A program made the translations under genes and the position numbers. DNA of 55,906 nucleotides from contig DGWD01000022.1 of the NCBI GenBank assembly GCA_002395155.1, positions 1 through 55,906 on the forward strand, given 5' to 3'. The stretch comes from Treponema sp. UBA4267. Its GTDB lineage: Bacteria; Spirochaetota; Spirochaetia; Treponematales; Treponemataceae. Shown here piece by piece: positions 16,929-25,946 of this stretch. Within the stretch, counting starts at the first letter, position 1; each line of letters starts with the position of its first letter. The notes under the pieces were generated by a model. That model worked only from the letters and a program-made list of their open reading frames with translations, searched no databases and was not told the origin of the DNA.

Positions 16929-18992
16929 GTGAAATCTAAATTTTATTTTTTGGCTACAGTTTTTATATCACTTTTAATGCTTACGTCTTGTGGAGATTTT
17001 GATAATAGTTCTACCAAACTCTCCCTTGACGACAAAGCTTCCTGGGCCTTGGGCAAAGAGTATGATGATGTAGCCATTGCTGCAAATTATAATTACATGC
17101 CTCTGGAATTAGGTTTCTGTAATCTTTCTGATATACTCGGTTACGAAAAAAATTATGTTTGGGTAAAGTTCACCTTTTCCCTGACAGATGAATTAAAAAA
17201 TCAATCATTAGGCCTTGTTATCCCTTATGTACATTTTTCTGAAAAAACATGGATAAATGGAAATAATATTGGTCAGATGGGAGATTCCGAAAATGATCCA
17301 CATTCTTCCCTTTTATCTTCATATAGCTATTTTATTTCTCCAGAATTTTTAAGACAAAACGGTAAAAATGAAATTCTTATGAAGATTCTTTGCCAGGGCC
17401 GTTCTTCCATTTCCAAGGGAGTTTTTCTTGATACCTATAATAATGCAAAAAAAGCCAGTGAATGGATGAATTTTCTGCATTCCAGAATCTACATGATTTT
17501 TGATGGTATTTTGATTTCGTCCTTCATCTTCTTCCTTATACTTTATTTTGCAAATAAAAAAGACCTCTCTGTTTTGTATTTTTCATATATATGTGCTTGT
17601 TCTTCCGTTTTTTTAGTTTATATGTTTGGTGCAGAAGTTCCTTTTTATGCTTCTGGAATGTTAAGTCATCTTACATTTGCCAAGGTCTTTTTGTGTAGTT
17701 TTACTTATCTGTCAATTTATTGTACGGTTTCCTTTATCCTAAGTTTTATTTTAATTAGAATTCCTTTTTGGATTACTGTACTAAGACAATTAGTTTTGTA
17801 TGTTACAATTATTATTACTTTGGCAGCTCCAGACTACAATGCTTTAATAAGACTTTTTGTTCCAATGCTTACTATTTATTTGTTGCAGTTTATAACGGCC
17901 GAAGTCTTTGTCATAAAAGCTTTTTTTAATAAAAATGTAAGAACACGTGCAATTATTGTTCATGTAGGATTTTTGCCAATGATAATTTCAATGGTCTCTG
18001 ATGTTATTGTACGAGATTTAATGGGAAATATAAGCAATCCGTATTTTTCTATATTTGGTTTTCAGATAACAATCGCCTTTTTTGTAGTTTACCTTTCAAC
18101 TCGCTACAACAAGACTTATCTTATAAACGAAAAATTAAATAGAGATTTGCGACAGGAAGTTAAAAATCAAACTGCGGGGCTTAGAGTTGTAAATAATAAG
18201 CTTATGCAGGAATTGGACAGGTCAGAAAAGAACCTTACAATGGCATCTATTGTTCAGCAGAAGTTCTTCCATAAGCCAGAAGGAATCTTCCAGGACTGGG
18301 ATTTGGCAATGGACTACTATCCTTTGAGTAAGGTTTCCGGGGACCTTTACGATTTCTTTACAACCGAAAATCAACTTGATGGAGTGGCAATTTTTGATGC
18401 CTCTGGACATGGTGTTGCGGCTGCCCTGGTAACAATGCTTTCTAAAAACATAATCTATCAGGCTTTTAATAATTCACTTATCAAGAAAACAAAGCTTTCT
18501 AAGGCTATGGAAGAAGTAAACGACACTTTTATAGATGAAAAAGGCGAAGTGGAAAATTATCTTACTGGCATTATGATTCGTATGAATTATATTAATGATG
18601 AAGTATGCCAGGTCGAAATGGCAATTGCAGGGCATCCTTATCCTGTTTTATATTCTGCCGAAACCTGCGATATAGTAAATTTGAAAAATCTTGTTACAGA
18701 TGGGCCTCATTACGGGGCAGTTGGAATGAGCGAGATGATGGTTAACTATGCCGATATCACTTTTAATATGAAGAAAAATGATATTTTGCTTTGTTTTACA
18801 GACGGAATAACCGAAATGAAAAATGAAGATCATGAAGATTTTGGTCGTGCACGCCTGGAAACTCTTGTAAAAGAAAAAAATCAGTCATCTTCACAAGAAA
18901 TTCTTTCTGCTCTTAGTCAAAGGGTTCAGGACTTTAGAGGTAAAATTCCTCGTGAAGATGATATTACCGCTATAGTTTTGAAAAAAAACTAG
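16929..18992 (+). CDS. membrane-anchored SpoIIE-family serine phosphatase with 7TM sensor
   Basis: A 687-residue signalling protein. The N-terminus is a signal with lipobox-like LMLTSC (Cys21). A periplasmic beta-sandwich of the 7TMR-DISM extracellular type follows (about residues 40-180), then about seven transmembrane helices (about 190-400), a short coiled coil (LNRDLRQEVKNQ onward), and a PP2C/SpoIIE phosphatase domain (about 440-687) with GDLYDFF, DASGHGVAAALV and FTDGITE metal-binding motifs. The domain order suggests that an outside signal controls dephosphorylation of a partner-switching anti-sigma antagonist or similar target; no such partner is in the window. The start is a GTG without a ribosome site. 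The combination of lipobox and 7TM is odd and one of the two may not be used. Confidence 0.87.
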   Translation: MKSKFYFLATVFISLLMLTSCGDFDNSSTKLSLDDKASWALGKEYDDVAIAANYNYMPLELGFCNLSDILGYEKNYVWVKFTFSLTDELKNQSLGLVIPYVHFSEKTWINGNNIGQMGDSENDPHSSLLSSYSYFISPEFLRQNGKNEILMKILCQGRSSISKGVFLDTYNNAKKASEWMNFLHSRIYMIFDGILISSFIFFLILYFANKKDLSVLYFSYICACSSVFLVYMFGAEVPFYASGMLSHLTFAKVFLCSFTYLSIYCTVSFILSFILIRIPFWITVLRQLVLYVTIIITLAAPDYNALIRLFVPMLTIYLLQFITAEVFVIKAFFNKNVRTRAIIVHVGFLPMIISMVSDVIVRDLMGNISNPYFSIFGFQITIAFFVVYLSTRYNKTYLINEKLNRDLRQEVKNQTAGLRVVNNKLMQELDRSEKNLTMASIVQQKFFHKPEGIFQDWDLAMDYYPLSKVSGDLYDFFTTENQLDGVAIFDASGHGVAAALVTMLSKNIIYQAFNNSLIKKTKLSKAMEEVNDTFIDEKGEVENYLTGIMIRMNYINDEVCQVEMAIAGHPYPVLYSAETCDIVNLKNLVTDGPHYGAVGMSEMMVNYADITFNMKKNDILLCFTDGITEMKNEDHEDFGRARLETLVKEKNQSSSQEILSALSQRVQDFRGKIPREDDITAIVLKKN

Positions 18993-19069
18993 AAATATAA
19001 CACATCAGTATAGATTTGTTAGATGATTCTTTTCAAACTTGTTGTTAAATCAAAGTAATTGGAGTCATT

Positions 19070-20086
19070 ATGTGGTATGGATTTAATGTTTTATGGTTTT
19101 TTAGTGCTGGCTGGAAAGATTTAGTTATCAATCCTGGTAGAATTCATATAGATGAACACGATCTGGATTTTATAAAAGGAATGGGCTGTAATTTTGTCCG
19201 TCTTCCAACAGATTATCGTTATTTCATTCACGATTTTAAGTATGATGAATATGATGAAGAAATGCTCAAGGTTCTTGATAAAGCGGTGGAAGCAATTGTT
19301 TCAAGAGGCTTGCATTGTTCTTTGAATGTTCACCGCGGGCCAGGTTATTGTATAAATGGAAATGAGCTGGAACGTCACAATCTCTGGACAGATAAAATTG
19401 CTCAGGATGCTTTTACAAATCTTTGGGCCATGTTTGCTAAGCGTTATCAAAATTATTCTAAGGAGCAGCTTAGTTTTGACCTTTTGAATGAACCTCCTGC
19501 CCCAGGCCAGTATGGACTTACCCGTGAAAATCACAAGATGATAATGGACAGGGTTGCTAAGGCTATAAGAGCAGTTACTCCAGACCGTGAAATTATTTGT
19601 GATGGACTTGGCGGCGGTCATATGGCAGCTCCAGAACTTGCAGATTTGAATGTTACAATGAGTGGACGTGGATATCAGCCTTTCCACCTGACCCACTGGA
19701 AATCTGAATGGAATGAAAAAAATGGTTCTTTTGAATGGGATTATCCAAAATGGCCAGGCACCGAAGAAAATGGCAAGGTTTGGGATAAGACCGCTTTGAA
19801 AGAATTTTATGCACCATGGAAAAAAATGGCTGATGCAGGTTCAAAAGTTCATATTGGTGAATGTGGAGTTTACAACAAGGTTAGAAATGATACTGCTTTA
19901 GCCTGGTACAGGGACTTCTTTGATGTTTGTAATGAAATGGGCTTTGGCTGGGCTCTCTGGAATTTCCGTGGACCTTTTGGAATTGCAGAACATGGGCGTC
20001 AGGGTACAAACTGGGAATACAAAGAAGGTATAATGCTCGACCGCGATTTGTATGAATTATTTATAGAAAAGATGCAGAATCACTAG
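19070..20086 (+). CDS. glycoside hydrolase family 5 (cellulase-like)
   Basis: A 338-residue TIM-barrel glycosidase. The acid/base is Glu141 in LLNEPP and the nucleophile is Glu264 in HIGECGVY, both in the GH5 pattern; FVRLPTDYRYF and WALWNFRGPFG are typical barrel segments. No signal peptide is seen, so it likely acts inside the cell on short beta-linked oligosaccharides. GGAG lies before the ATG. An aldo/keto reductase gene follows 46 bp later. Beta-glucan or mannan oligomers are possible substrates; sequence alone does not decide. Confidence 0.9.
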   Translation: MWYGFNVLWFFSAGWKDLVINPGRIHIDEHDLDFIKGMGCNFVRLPTDYRYFIHDFKYDEYDEEMLKVLDKAVEAIVSRGLHCSLNVHRGPGYCINGNELERHNLWTDKIAQDAFTNLWAMFAKRYQNYSKEQLSFDLLNEPPAPGQYGLTRENHKMIMDRVAKAIRAVTPDREIICDGLGGGHMAAPELADLNVTMSGRGYQPFHLTHWKSEWNEKNGSFEWDYPKWPGTEENGKVWDKTALKEFYAPWKKMADAGSKVHIGECGVYNKVRNDTALAWYRDFFDVCNEMGFGWALWNFRGPFGIAEHGRQGTNWEYKEGIMLDRDLYELFIEKMQNH

Positions 20087-20132
20087 GGTGGTTTTTGCAT
20101 TTTTGCGTGGCATTTTATAGGAGTAAGAACAG

Positions 20133-21257
20133 ATGAACAAACTTGGATTTGGATTGATGAGACTACCCTGGTCTGATGATAAGACCTGGAACAATGTTGA
20201 TATTGAAAAAACTAGAGAGATGATAGATGCCTATATATCACAGGGCTTTTCTTATTTTGATACAGCCTGGGTATATCATGGTGGAATGAGCGAAAAGATT
20301 TTCGGGGAACTTGTGGCAAAAAGATATCCTCGGGAAAAGTTTCAGGTAACTACAAAAATGCCTCTCTGGAATGTAAAGGAAACTGCCGATTTTGAAAAGA
20401 TTTTTAATCAGCAGCTGGCAAATTGTGGTGTAGAATATTTTGACTATTACTTCCTCCACGCCATGAACAAAGATCTGTTTGAAAAGGCAGAAAAACTGGG
20501 CGGTTTTGAATTCATGCAGAGAATGAAGGCAGAAGGAAAAATCAAACATCCGGGATTTTCTTTCCATGACAGTCCGGAAGTTCTGGAATGGGCACTGGAA
20601 CGTCATCATAAAGAAGTTGAACTTATTCAGCTTCAGATAAATTACATTGACTGGGAAAGTAATGATGTTGCCAGTCGTCGTTGTTATGAAATTGCAGCTG
20701 GAAAATACAATAAATGGATTTCTGTAATGGAACCGCTCAAGGGTGGAAATCTTGCAAAGGTAACTCCTGAGGCAGAAAAACTTTTGAAGTCTGTTCAGCC
20801 AGATTTGTCTATTGCTTCATGGGGAATCCGTTATGCTGCTTCACTGGATAATGTAATTGTCGTTTTAAGTGGAATGAGCAATATGGAACAGCTGGAAGAC
20901 AATATGTCTTATATGAAGGATTTTAAACCACTTTCAGATTCAGAATATAAGGCTGTTGAAAAGGCAGGGGAGATTATAAAGAATTCAATTCTTGTACCTT
21001 GTACAGGCTGTCATTATTGTACAGATCCTTCAACAGGCGGTTGTCCAAAGAAGATTGATATTCCTCGTTTCTTCCAGTTGTACAATGATCAGAATAAATA
21101 TTCGCTTTCAAATGGTCTTAAGTGGAATTATGGGGAAGCTTCTAAGAATGGAGGTTCCCCTGCAGATTGTATAGGCTGCGGACACTGCGAAAGACACTGT
21201 CCACAGAAAATACAGATTATTTCAGAGCTTAAGAAAGTTAAAGAAACTTTTTCCTAA
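20133..21257 (+). CDS. aldo/keto reductase with C-terminal 4Fe-4S domain
   Basis: A 374-residue oxidoreductase. The N-terminal aldo/keto reductase barrel starts with LGFGLMRLPW and has FDTAWVYHGG and the catalytic-type FLHAM region. The C-terminus has ferredoxin-like clusters: CTGCHYC...GGCPKKI (from about residue 290) and CIGCGHCERHCP (about 345-356), as in the clostridial/treponemal iron-sulfur AKR subfamily. The substrate is unknown. Its stop codon overlaps the stop of the convergent pta gene by three bases. Confidence 0.93.
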   Translation: MNKLGFGLMRLPWSDDKTWNNVDIEKTREMIDAYISQGFSYFDTAWVYHGGMSEKIFGELVAKRYPREKFQVTTKMPLWNVKETADFEKIFNQQLANCGVEYFDYYFLHAMNKDLFEKAEKLGGFEFMQRMKAEGKIKHPGFSFHDSPEVLEWALERHHKEVELIQLQINYIDWESNDVASRRCYEIAAGKYNKWISVMEPLKGGNLAKVTPEAEKLLKSVQPDLSIASWGIRYAASLDNVIVVLSGMSNMEQLEDNMSYMKDFKPLSDSEYKAVEKAGEIIKNSILVPCTGCHYCTDPSTGGCPKKIDIPRFFQLYNDQNKYSLSNGLKWNYGEASKNGGSPADCIGCGHCERHCPQKIQIISELKKVKETFS

Positions 21258-22285
21258 GCTTGTAATGCTGTTACAGCTACGGTTGCGACGATATCATCTA
21301 CGTTGCAGCCGCGGCTTAAGTCGTTTAATGGTTTTGCAAAGCCCTGACAAACAGGACCAATTGCCATCCATCCACCCATGCGCTGGCAAATCTTATAACC
21401 AATGTTACCTGCGTTAATGTTAGGGAAGATGAAAGTATTTGCATGACCTGCAACCTTGCTTCCAGGAGCTTTGAGTTCTCCAACTTCTGGAGCAACTGCT
21501 GCATCGAACTGGAATTCACCATCTAAAGCTAAATCTGGAGCTGCTGCTTTTGCTAATTCAGTAGCCTTCTGAACTTTTGTTACAGTGTCATAGAATTTTG
21601 CATCGTTTCCAGAACCTTTTGTAGAGAAAGAAAGCATTGCAACACGAGGTTCAATTCCACCAATCTTCTTTGCTGTATCAGCAGATGCAATTGCAATATC
21701 AGCAAGTTCTTCTGCAGAAGGTTCAATATTAATAGCACAGTCACCAAATACTGCAACTCCTTCTGGAACATATTTGTTTCCGCCTTCTGGAGCAACCATA
21801 ATGAAACAAGAAGAAACTGTCTTAAATCCAGGAGCAGTTTTAATTACCTGTAAACCTGGGCGAAGTGTGTTAGCTGTTGAATGGCATGCACCAGAAACAA
21901 AACCGTCTGCATCGCCAGCTTTAAGAATTAAGGCACCGTACATTGTGTGGTCTTTAAGAATGTATTCCTTAGCAGCGGCAACATCAGCATATTCTGCCTG
22001 ACCAGTCTTCTTATTGATTTTTCCTTCGCGAGCCTTGTAAAGAATTTCTGCATACTTATCTGCATTTGCATCTTTTGCAGGGTCAACAATTGTAACTCCG
22101 CTTAAGTCAGCAGTAGAACCGCTCTTTTTAATATCTTCATCAGAACCAATCAAAATAATCTTTGCGATTCCATCTTTTACAATTTTTGAAGCAGCTTCAA
22201 CAACACGTTTATCTTCACCTTCGCAAAGAACGATTGTTTTGTTAGCAGCTTTTGCTTTTTTCAACAATTCATCAACGAATGCCAT
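21254..22285 (-). CDS. pta: phosphate acetyltransferase
   Basis: Converts acetyl-CoA and phosphate to acetyl phosphate, which acetate kinase turns into acetate and ATP. At 343 residues it is the short, single-domain Pta type. Family stretches include LCEGEDKRVVEAA near the N-terminus, DGFVSGACHSTANTLRPGLQ (about 130-150), MLSFSTKGSG, and AGNIGYKICQRMGG near the C-terminus. No ackA is in the window. A leader of about 30 bases with AGAGG precedes the ATG. No terminator separates it from the convergent reductase gene. Confidence 0.97.
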   Translation of the reverse strand: MAFVDELLKKAKAANKTIVLCEGEDKRVVEAASKIVKDGIAKIILIGSDEDIKKSGSTADLSGVTIVDPAKDANADKYAEILYKAREGKINKKTGQAEYADVAAAKEYILKDHTMYGALILKAGDADGFVSGACHSTANTLRPGLQVIKTAPGFKTVSSCFIMVAPEGGNKYVPEGVAVFGDCAINIEPSAEELADIAIASADTAKKIGGIEPRVAMLSFSTKGSGNDAKFYDTVTKVQKATELAKAAAPDLALDGEFQFDAAVAPEVGELKAPGSKVAGHANTFIFPNINAGNIGYKICQRMGGWMAIGPVCQGFAKPLNDLSRGCNVDDIVATVAVTALQA

Positions 22286-22490
22286 TTATATAACCTCTTA
22301 ATAAAATTAAAATTACTACTATATATTAATGATATTTTTCTTCTTAAACAACGTTTGAAATCCCCTATCTTTAAGAAAGTTATTTTTCTAATTTTTGACA
22401 ACAATTACCTTTATAAGCCTTATAAGTCTTGTTTAAAAATCTTTTTAAGTGTGATAAAGTAGATAATTATTATTATTTTTTGGAGTTTAT

Positions 22491-23747
22491 ATGACACAAA
22501 GACGAGTCGTTGTTACAGGACTTGGAGCAGTTTCTTCAGTTGGTAATAATGTAAAAGATTCCTGGGAAGCTGTAAAAAATGGAAAATGCGGCATAACAAA
22601 TATCACACTTTTTGATGCTTCTAAACATCAGGTTCAGATTGCTGGTGAAGTAAAGAATTTTACACTTGATGATTATGGAGTAGACCACAAATTATCTAGA
22701 AAAATGAGCCGTATGACAAAGTTCCTTATGGGAGCAAGTATTGAAGCCGTAAAAGATGCAGGTCTCGAAAAAGAAGATATAGCTAATGATACAACAGGAA
22801 TTATTACTGGTGTTGGTGTGGGGCTTTCATCAGAATTGGAAACTGCTTATCAAAAATATTTAGATCCAAATAGTGGTGTAAACCGTATTCCACCACTGAC
22901 CGCTCCTCTTATTTTGAATAACGAAGCTGCTGCCAATGTTGCAATTTATTATGGTATCCACGGTTCATCTTACACTCTTTCAACAGCCTGTGCTTCTGGA
23001 ACAGATGCTCTTGGTTTAGGCTTAGATATGATTCGTTCCGGCCGTATGGACATTTGTCTTGCAGGTGGAACAGATGCAAATATTACAGGATTTAGTATTG
23101 GTGCATACCAGGCTTTATCAGCTTTAACAAATAAATATAACGATTGTCCGGAAAAAGCTTGTCGTCCTTTTGATAAAGATCGTTCTGGATTTGTTATGGC
23201 AGAAGGTTCAGCTGTTTTAATTTTGGAAGAGTATGAACATGCAAAAGCTCGTGGTGCTCATATTTATGCAGAACTTGCAGGCTATGGTTCTTCATCTGAT
23301 GCTTATCATATCACCGCTCCAAATACAGACGGTTCAGGCGGAGCAGAAGCAATGAAAAAAGCCTTTGCAGATGCTGGAATGAAACCAGAAGATATTCAGT
23401 ACTACAATGCACATGGAACTTCTACTGCAGCAAACGATTCTGCTGAAACTGCAATGTTGAAAACAGTTTTTGGTGATTATGCTTATAAACTGCACATTTC
23501 TTCAACAAAGAGCGAAACTGGACATATGATTGGAGCGGCAGGTGCAATTGAAGCAGTTCTTTCTGTAAAAGCAATGGAAGAAAACTTTGTTCCTCCAACA
23601 ATCAATCTTGAAAATCCTGATTTGGAACACGGCTGCGACCTTGACTATACACCAAACAAAGGTCTGTCTTGCGAAATTAAGGCTGTTGCAAGTTGTTCTC
23701 TTGGTTTTGGTGGACATAACGGTTGTGTGATTTTGAAGAAGATATAA
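22491..23747 (+). CDS. fabF: beta-ketoacyl-ACP synthase II
   Basis: Condenses malonyl-ACP with acyl-ACP in fatty-acid elongation. A 418-residue thiolase-fold protein with the Cys-His-His triad: Cys167 in STACASG, His308 in NAHGTST, and His345 in TGHMIGAAG. The N-terminus RRVVVTGLGAVSSVG is typical. TTTGGAG lies before the ATG. It stands alone with its own terminator, not in a fab cluster, but two fabV enoyl reductases lie within 8 kb. Confidence 0.97.
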   Translation: MTQRRVVVTGLGAVSSVGNNVKDSWEAVKNGKCGITNITLFDASKHQVQIAGEVKNFTLDDYGVDHKLSRKMSRMTKFLMGASIEAVKDAGLEKEDIANDTTGIITGVGVGLSSELETAYQKYLDPNSGVNRIPPLTAPLILNNEAAANVAIYYGIHGSSYTLSTACASGTDALGLGLDMIRSGRMDICLAGGTDANITGFSIGAYQALSALTNKYNDCPEKACRPFDKDRSGFVMAEGSAVLILEEYEHAKARGAHIYAELAGYGSSSDAYHITAPNTDGSGGAEAMKKAFADAGMKPEDIQYYNAHGTSTAANDSAETAMLKTVFGDYAYKLHISSTKSETGHMIGAAGAIEAVLSVKAMEENFVPPTINLENPDLEHGCDLDYTPNKGLSCEIKAVASCSLGFGGHNGCVILKKI

Positions 23748-23770
23748 AAATAATTATATTATTGCAGAAA

Positions 23771-23820
23771 AAACTGTCCAAGAAGTAATAAAACTTCTCA
23801 AAAGGGCAGTCTTTTTTTTC
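23771..23820 (+). terminator. rho-independent terminator of fabF
   Basis: Nested stem: AACTGTCC with GGGCAGT on the outside and AGAAGT with ACTTCT inside, followed by eight Ts. Confidence 0.8.
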
Positions 23821-23848
23821 TTGATTTCATGTTTTTTAAATATATAAT
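23821..23848 (+). promoter_or_regulatory. promoter of the ATPase gene
   Basis: TTGATT (23821-23826), 16 bases, TATAAT (23843-23848). The same hexamers and spacing occur before the second ATPase gene at 55105-55132. The -10 box is inside the left arm of the palindrome. Confidence 0.6.
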
Positions 23849-23889
23849 AGTCATTAATTTAATGAGCATTAAGTTAATGACTATTATAT
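23842..23889. repeat. 48-bp near-perfect palindrome upstream of ATPase gene
   Basis: Arms 23842-23864 and 23867-23889 are reverse complements with one mismatch over 23 bp, around a 2-base centre. The palindrome contains four TTAATG/CATTAA half-sites. It covers the -10 box and ends 15 bp before the ATPase start codon, so it is probably an operator, or a binding/cleavage site of the encoded protein. Confidence 0.75.
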
Positions 23890-23904
23890 TAGGATTAAAG
23901 TCAA

Positions 23905-25217
23905 ATGGAATCTTTTTATGACAGAAAAAATGAATGGAAGTTACTCTCTCAAATAGAAAGGCAGTCAAAAAAGAATGCCTGCTTTACGGTAGTTACAGGC
24001 CGCAGACGCATTGGTAAGACTGAACTTCTGAAGGAGTTTATAAGTGACAAGGAAAGTGCATATCTTTTTTCAACCCGATGTGCCGAAAAAGCACTTTGCA
24101 GTCAGTGGCAAAAAATTCTGGAAGAAGGCATAGGCTTAAAGATTTTTGGAAGCATTGAAAGTCTGTCAGAGCTTTTTGAGCAGGTAATGATTTATTCTAA
24201 AGACCATCATTTTACGCTTGTTATAGATGAATTTCAGGATATTGAATATATAAATAAAGCTTTTTTCAGCCAGATGCAGAATATATGGGACAGCAACAGG
24301 GGAGATTCCAAAATCAATCTGATAGTGTGTGGTTCTGTTTATTCTCTCATGACAAGAATTTTCAAGGATGAAAAAGAACCTCTCTTTGGAAGAAGCACTC
24401 ACTTTATTCACTTAAAACCCTTTTTGCCATCCGTTGTAAAGGAAATTTTAAAGGATTTTAATCCAAAATATAAGACGGAAGATCTTTTGTGCCTCTATAT
24501 GCTTTCTGGTGGTGTTGCAAAATATATTTTTCTTTTGATGTATGCCGGAGCAACAACTAAAAATAAAATGATTGATTCTGTCTGCAATATGGCGTCTCCT
24601 TTTTTAACTGACGGACGCGATATGTTAATTAGCGAAATAGGCAAGGATTACGGAATTTATTTTTCAATTCTGCATGCAATTGCTACAGGCCATACTTCGC
24701 AAAGCGAAATTGATTCAATTATTCAGAAAAATACAGGGGCATATCTTCAGAACCTGCAGAAGGTGTTCGGGATTATTGCCCAAACAAAGCCTTTACTTTC
24801 CAAGAGTGAAAGCCGGAATGCAAGATGGCGTATTATTGATGAATACACGCTTTTTTATTTCCGCTTTATTTTTCGCATCAGGATTTGGTTGAGCTTGGAA
24901 ATTATGAGATGCTTAAGAACTGCATTTTGCGTGACTATGAAAGTTTTACAGGAAAAACTCTGGAACGTTATTTTACTGCAAAGCTTCTGGAAGAGGGCAA
25001 TCTTACGAAAATCGGTGGCTGGTGGGATAAAAAATCAGAAAATGAAATTGATATTGTTGCCCTCAACGAGCTTGAAAAATCCTGTAGAATTTATGAAGTA
25101 AAACGGCAGGCAGATAAAATCAGACTTGATAAAGTGGAGGCAAAGTCTCAGGCTTTTATGCAGAATCTGAGTGGTTATAAGCTTGAAGTTTTCGGACTTT
25201 CTATGGATGATATGTAG
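23905..25217 (+). pseudogene. AAA ATPase/DUF234 nuclease-like fusion, frameshifted
   Basis: The N-terminal part is an archaeal-type ATPase (PF01637-like): Walker A TGRRRIGKT at residues about 31-39, Walker B LVIDEFQD near 108-116, and a sensor region LIVCGSVYS. The C-terminal part is DUF234, a PD-(D/E)XK-like domain with GGWWDKKSENEIDIVA and YEVKRQ. The two parts are in different frames: after LFYFRFIF (about 24878) the first frame drifts into unrelated sequence ending at 25101, whereas the expected continuation (DLVELGNYE) is in another frame and ends at 25217. Restoring one base near 24877-24886 joins them. This may be a real inactivating deletion, a sequencing error or recoding. The palindrome and promoter upstream are intact. 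A second family member starts at 55204. Confidence 0.8.
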
Positions 25218-25304
25218 GAGATTTTTGAAGAAGATATAATATTGAAAAACGTTACAAAACCCCTTGTAAAAAGGTGGAATAATGTTACAAAGGAAAGTCA
25301 TTTC

Positions 25305-25796
25305 TTACTTATTAGAATAATCCTTACACTTTTCTTCAAGTAATTTAAAGTCGTTGCATCTTTTTGAAAGCGGAGTTGAATTACCATTTTTCATTTTATA
25401 CTCATAAAGTGATTTTGCATTTTTTAGAATTCGTTCTGTAAGTGAAGTGATAATACGATATTCTGCAGAAAGCAAAGCCTTATAAGACGGATTTGATTCT
25501 TTTGAAATATCTACATAAATGCACTGAGACTTTGGAACAGGAAACATATTGTTTAGATTTATAACAGCGTAATTTCCAACTTTAAGGAAATCCATATTAT
25601 TTTTCATTTTTTTGTGTTTCTCTTTGAAAGAAGAAAGAGGTGCAAAATAATCTAATCCATTTACTGTTAAAATAATTCCGATATATTTTCGCTCATTTTC
25701 TTGATTTTCTTTTTTGTTATGAAACAAATGTGGAGCAAAAGGAAAAAGATAGTCAATGTATGCATTTTCTATTTCATAGATTTTCAAGTTTTCCAT
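25305..25796 (-). CDS. ToxN/AbiQ-family endoribonuclease toxin of a type III toxin-antitoxin system
   Basis: A 163-residue protein that matches the ToxN/AbiQ pattern: an early IENAYIDYL segment, KYIGIILTVNGLDYFAPLSSFKEKH (in two pieces, residues 37-61) where Ser55-Ser56 and Lys58 line up with the Thr-Ser-x-Lys active site of ToxN, a middle INLNNMFPVP, and a C-terminal FKLLEEKCKDY. ToxN enzymes cut cellular RNAs and process their own antitoxin RNA; several abort phage infection. The layout is also diagnostic: a promoter, short RNA repeats and a terminator lie directly upstream on the same strand, so some read-through makes the toxin. GGAG (25801-25804) precedes the ATG. Family call is from memory of the motif, without a search. 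Confidence 0.85.
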   Translation of the reverse strand: MENLKIYEIENAYIDYLFPFAPHLFHNKKENQENERKYIGIILTVNGLDYFAPLSSFKEKHKKMKNNMDFLKVGNYAVINLNNMFPVPKSQCIYVDISKESNPSYKALLSAEYRIITSLTERILKNAKSLYEYKMKNGNSTPLSKRCNDFKLLEEKCKDYSNK

Positions 25797-25807
25797 ATTT
25801 CTCCAAC

Positions 25808-25835
25808 AAAAAAGGCAAGCTATAAGCCTGCCTTG
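25808..25835 (-). terminator. terminator between antitoxin RNA and toxin gene
   Basis: Minus strand AAGGCAGGC and GCTTGCCTT form a 9-bp stem (one wobble) with a 5-base loop, then TTTTTT. Type III systems use a leaky terminator here to set a high antitoxin-to-toxin ratio. Confidence 0.8.
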
Positions 25836-25940
25836 TTAAGTTTCGCGTATAAAGGCCGCGATATACCTCGTGTAAATTCCTTATTAAGGTCAAGGGAAAC
25901 CTCTTATAACTTACTCTTTAGAGGAGAGCGAGCCTCACTA
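25808..25940 (-). ncRNA. ToxI-like type III antitoxin RNA, three degenerate pseudoknot repeats
   Basis: On the minus strand three repeats of 33-36 nt start with GAGG at 25936, 25903 and 25869. Each can form an H-type pseudoknot: GAGG pairs with a later CCTC or CCTT, and an interleaved stem is CTCT/AGAG in repeat 1, CCTT/AAGG in repeat 2 and CGCG/CGCG in repeat 3. The interleaved stem is different each time yet always complementary. An A/T-rich tail (about 9-10 nt) ends each unit. The repeats lie between a consensus promoter (25947-25975) and a terminator (25808-25835) and just before the toxin gene, exactly the type III order. The RNA should bind and inhibit the toxin. Confidence 0.82.
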
Positions 25941-25946
25941 GTAAAT

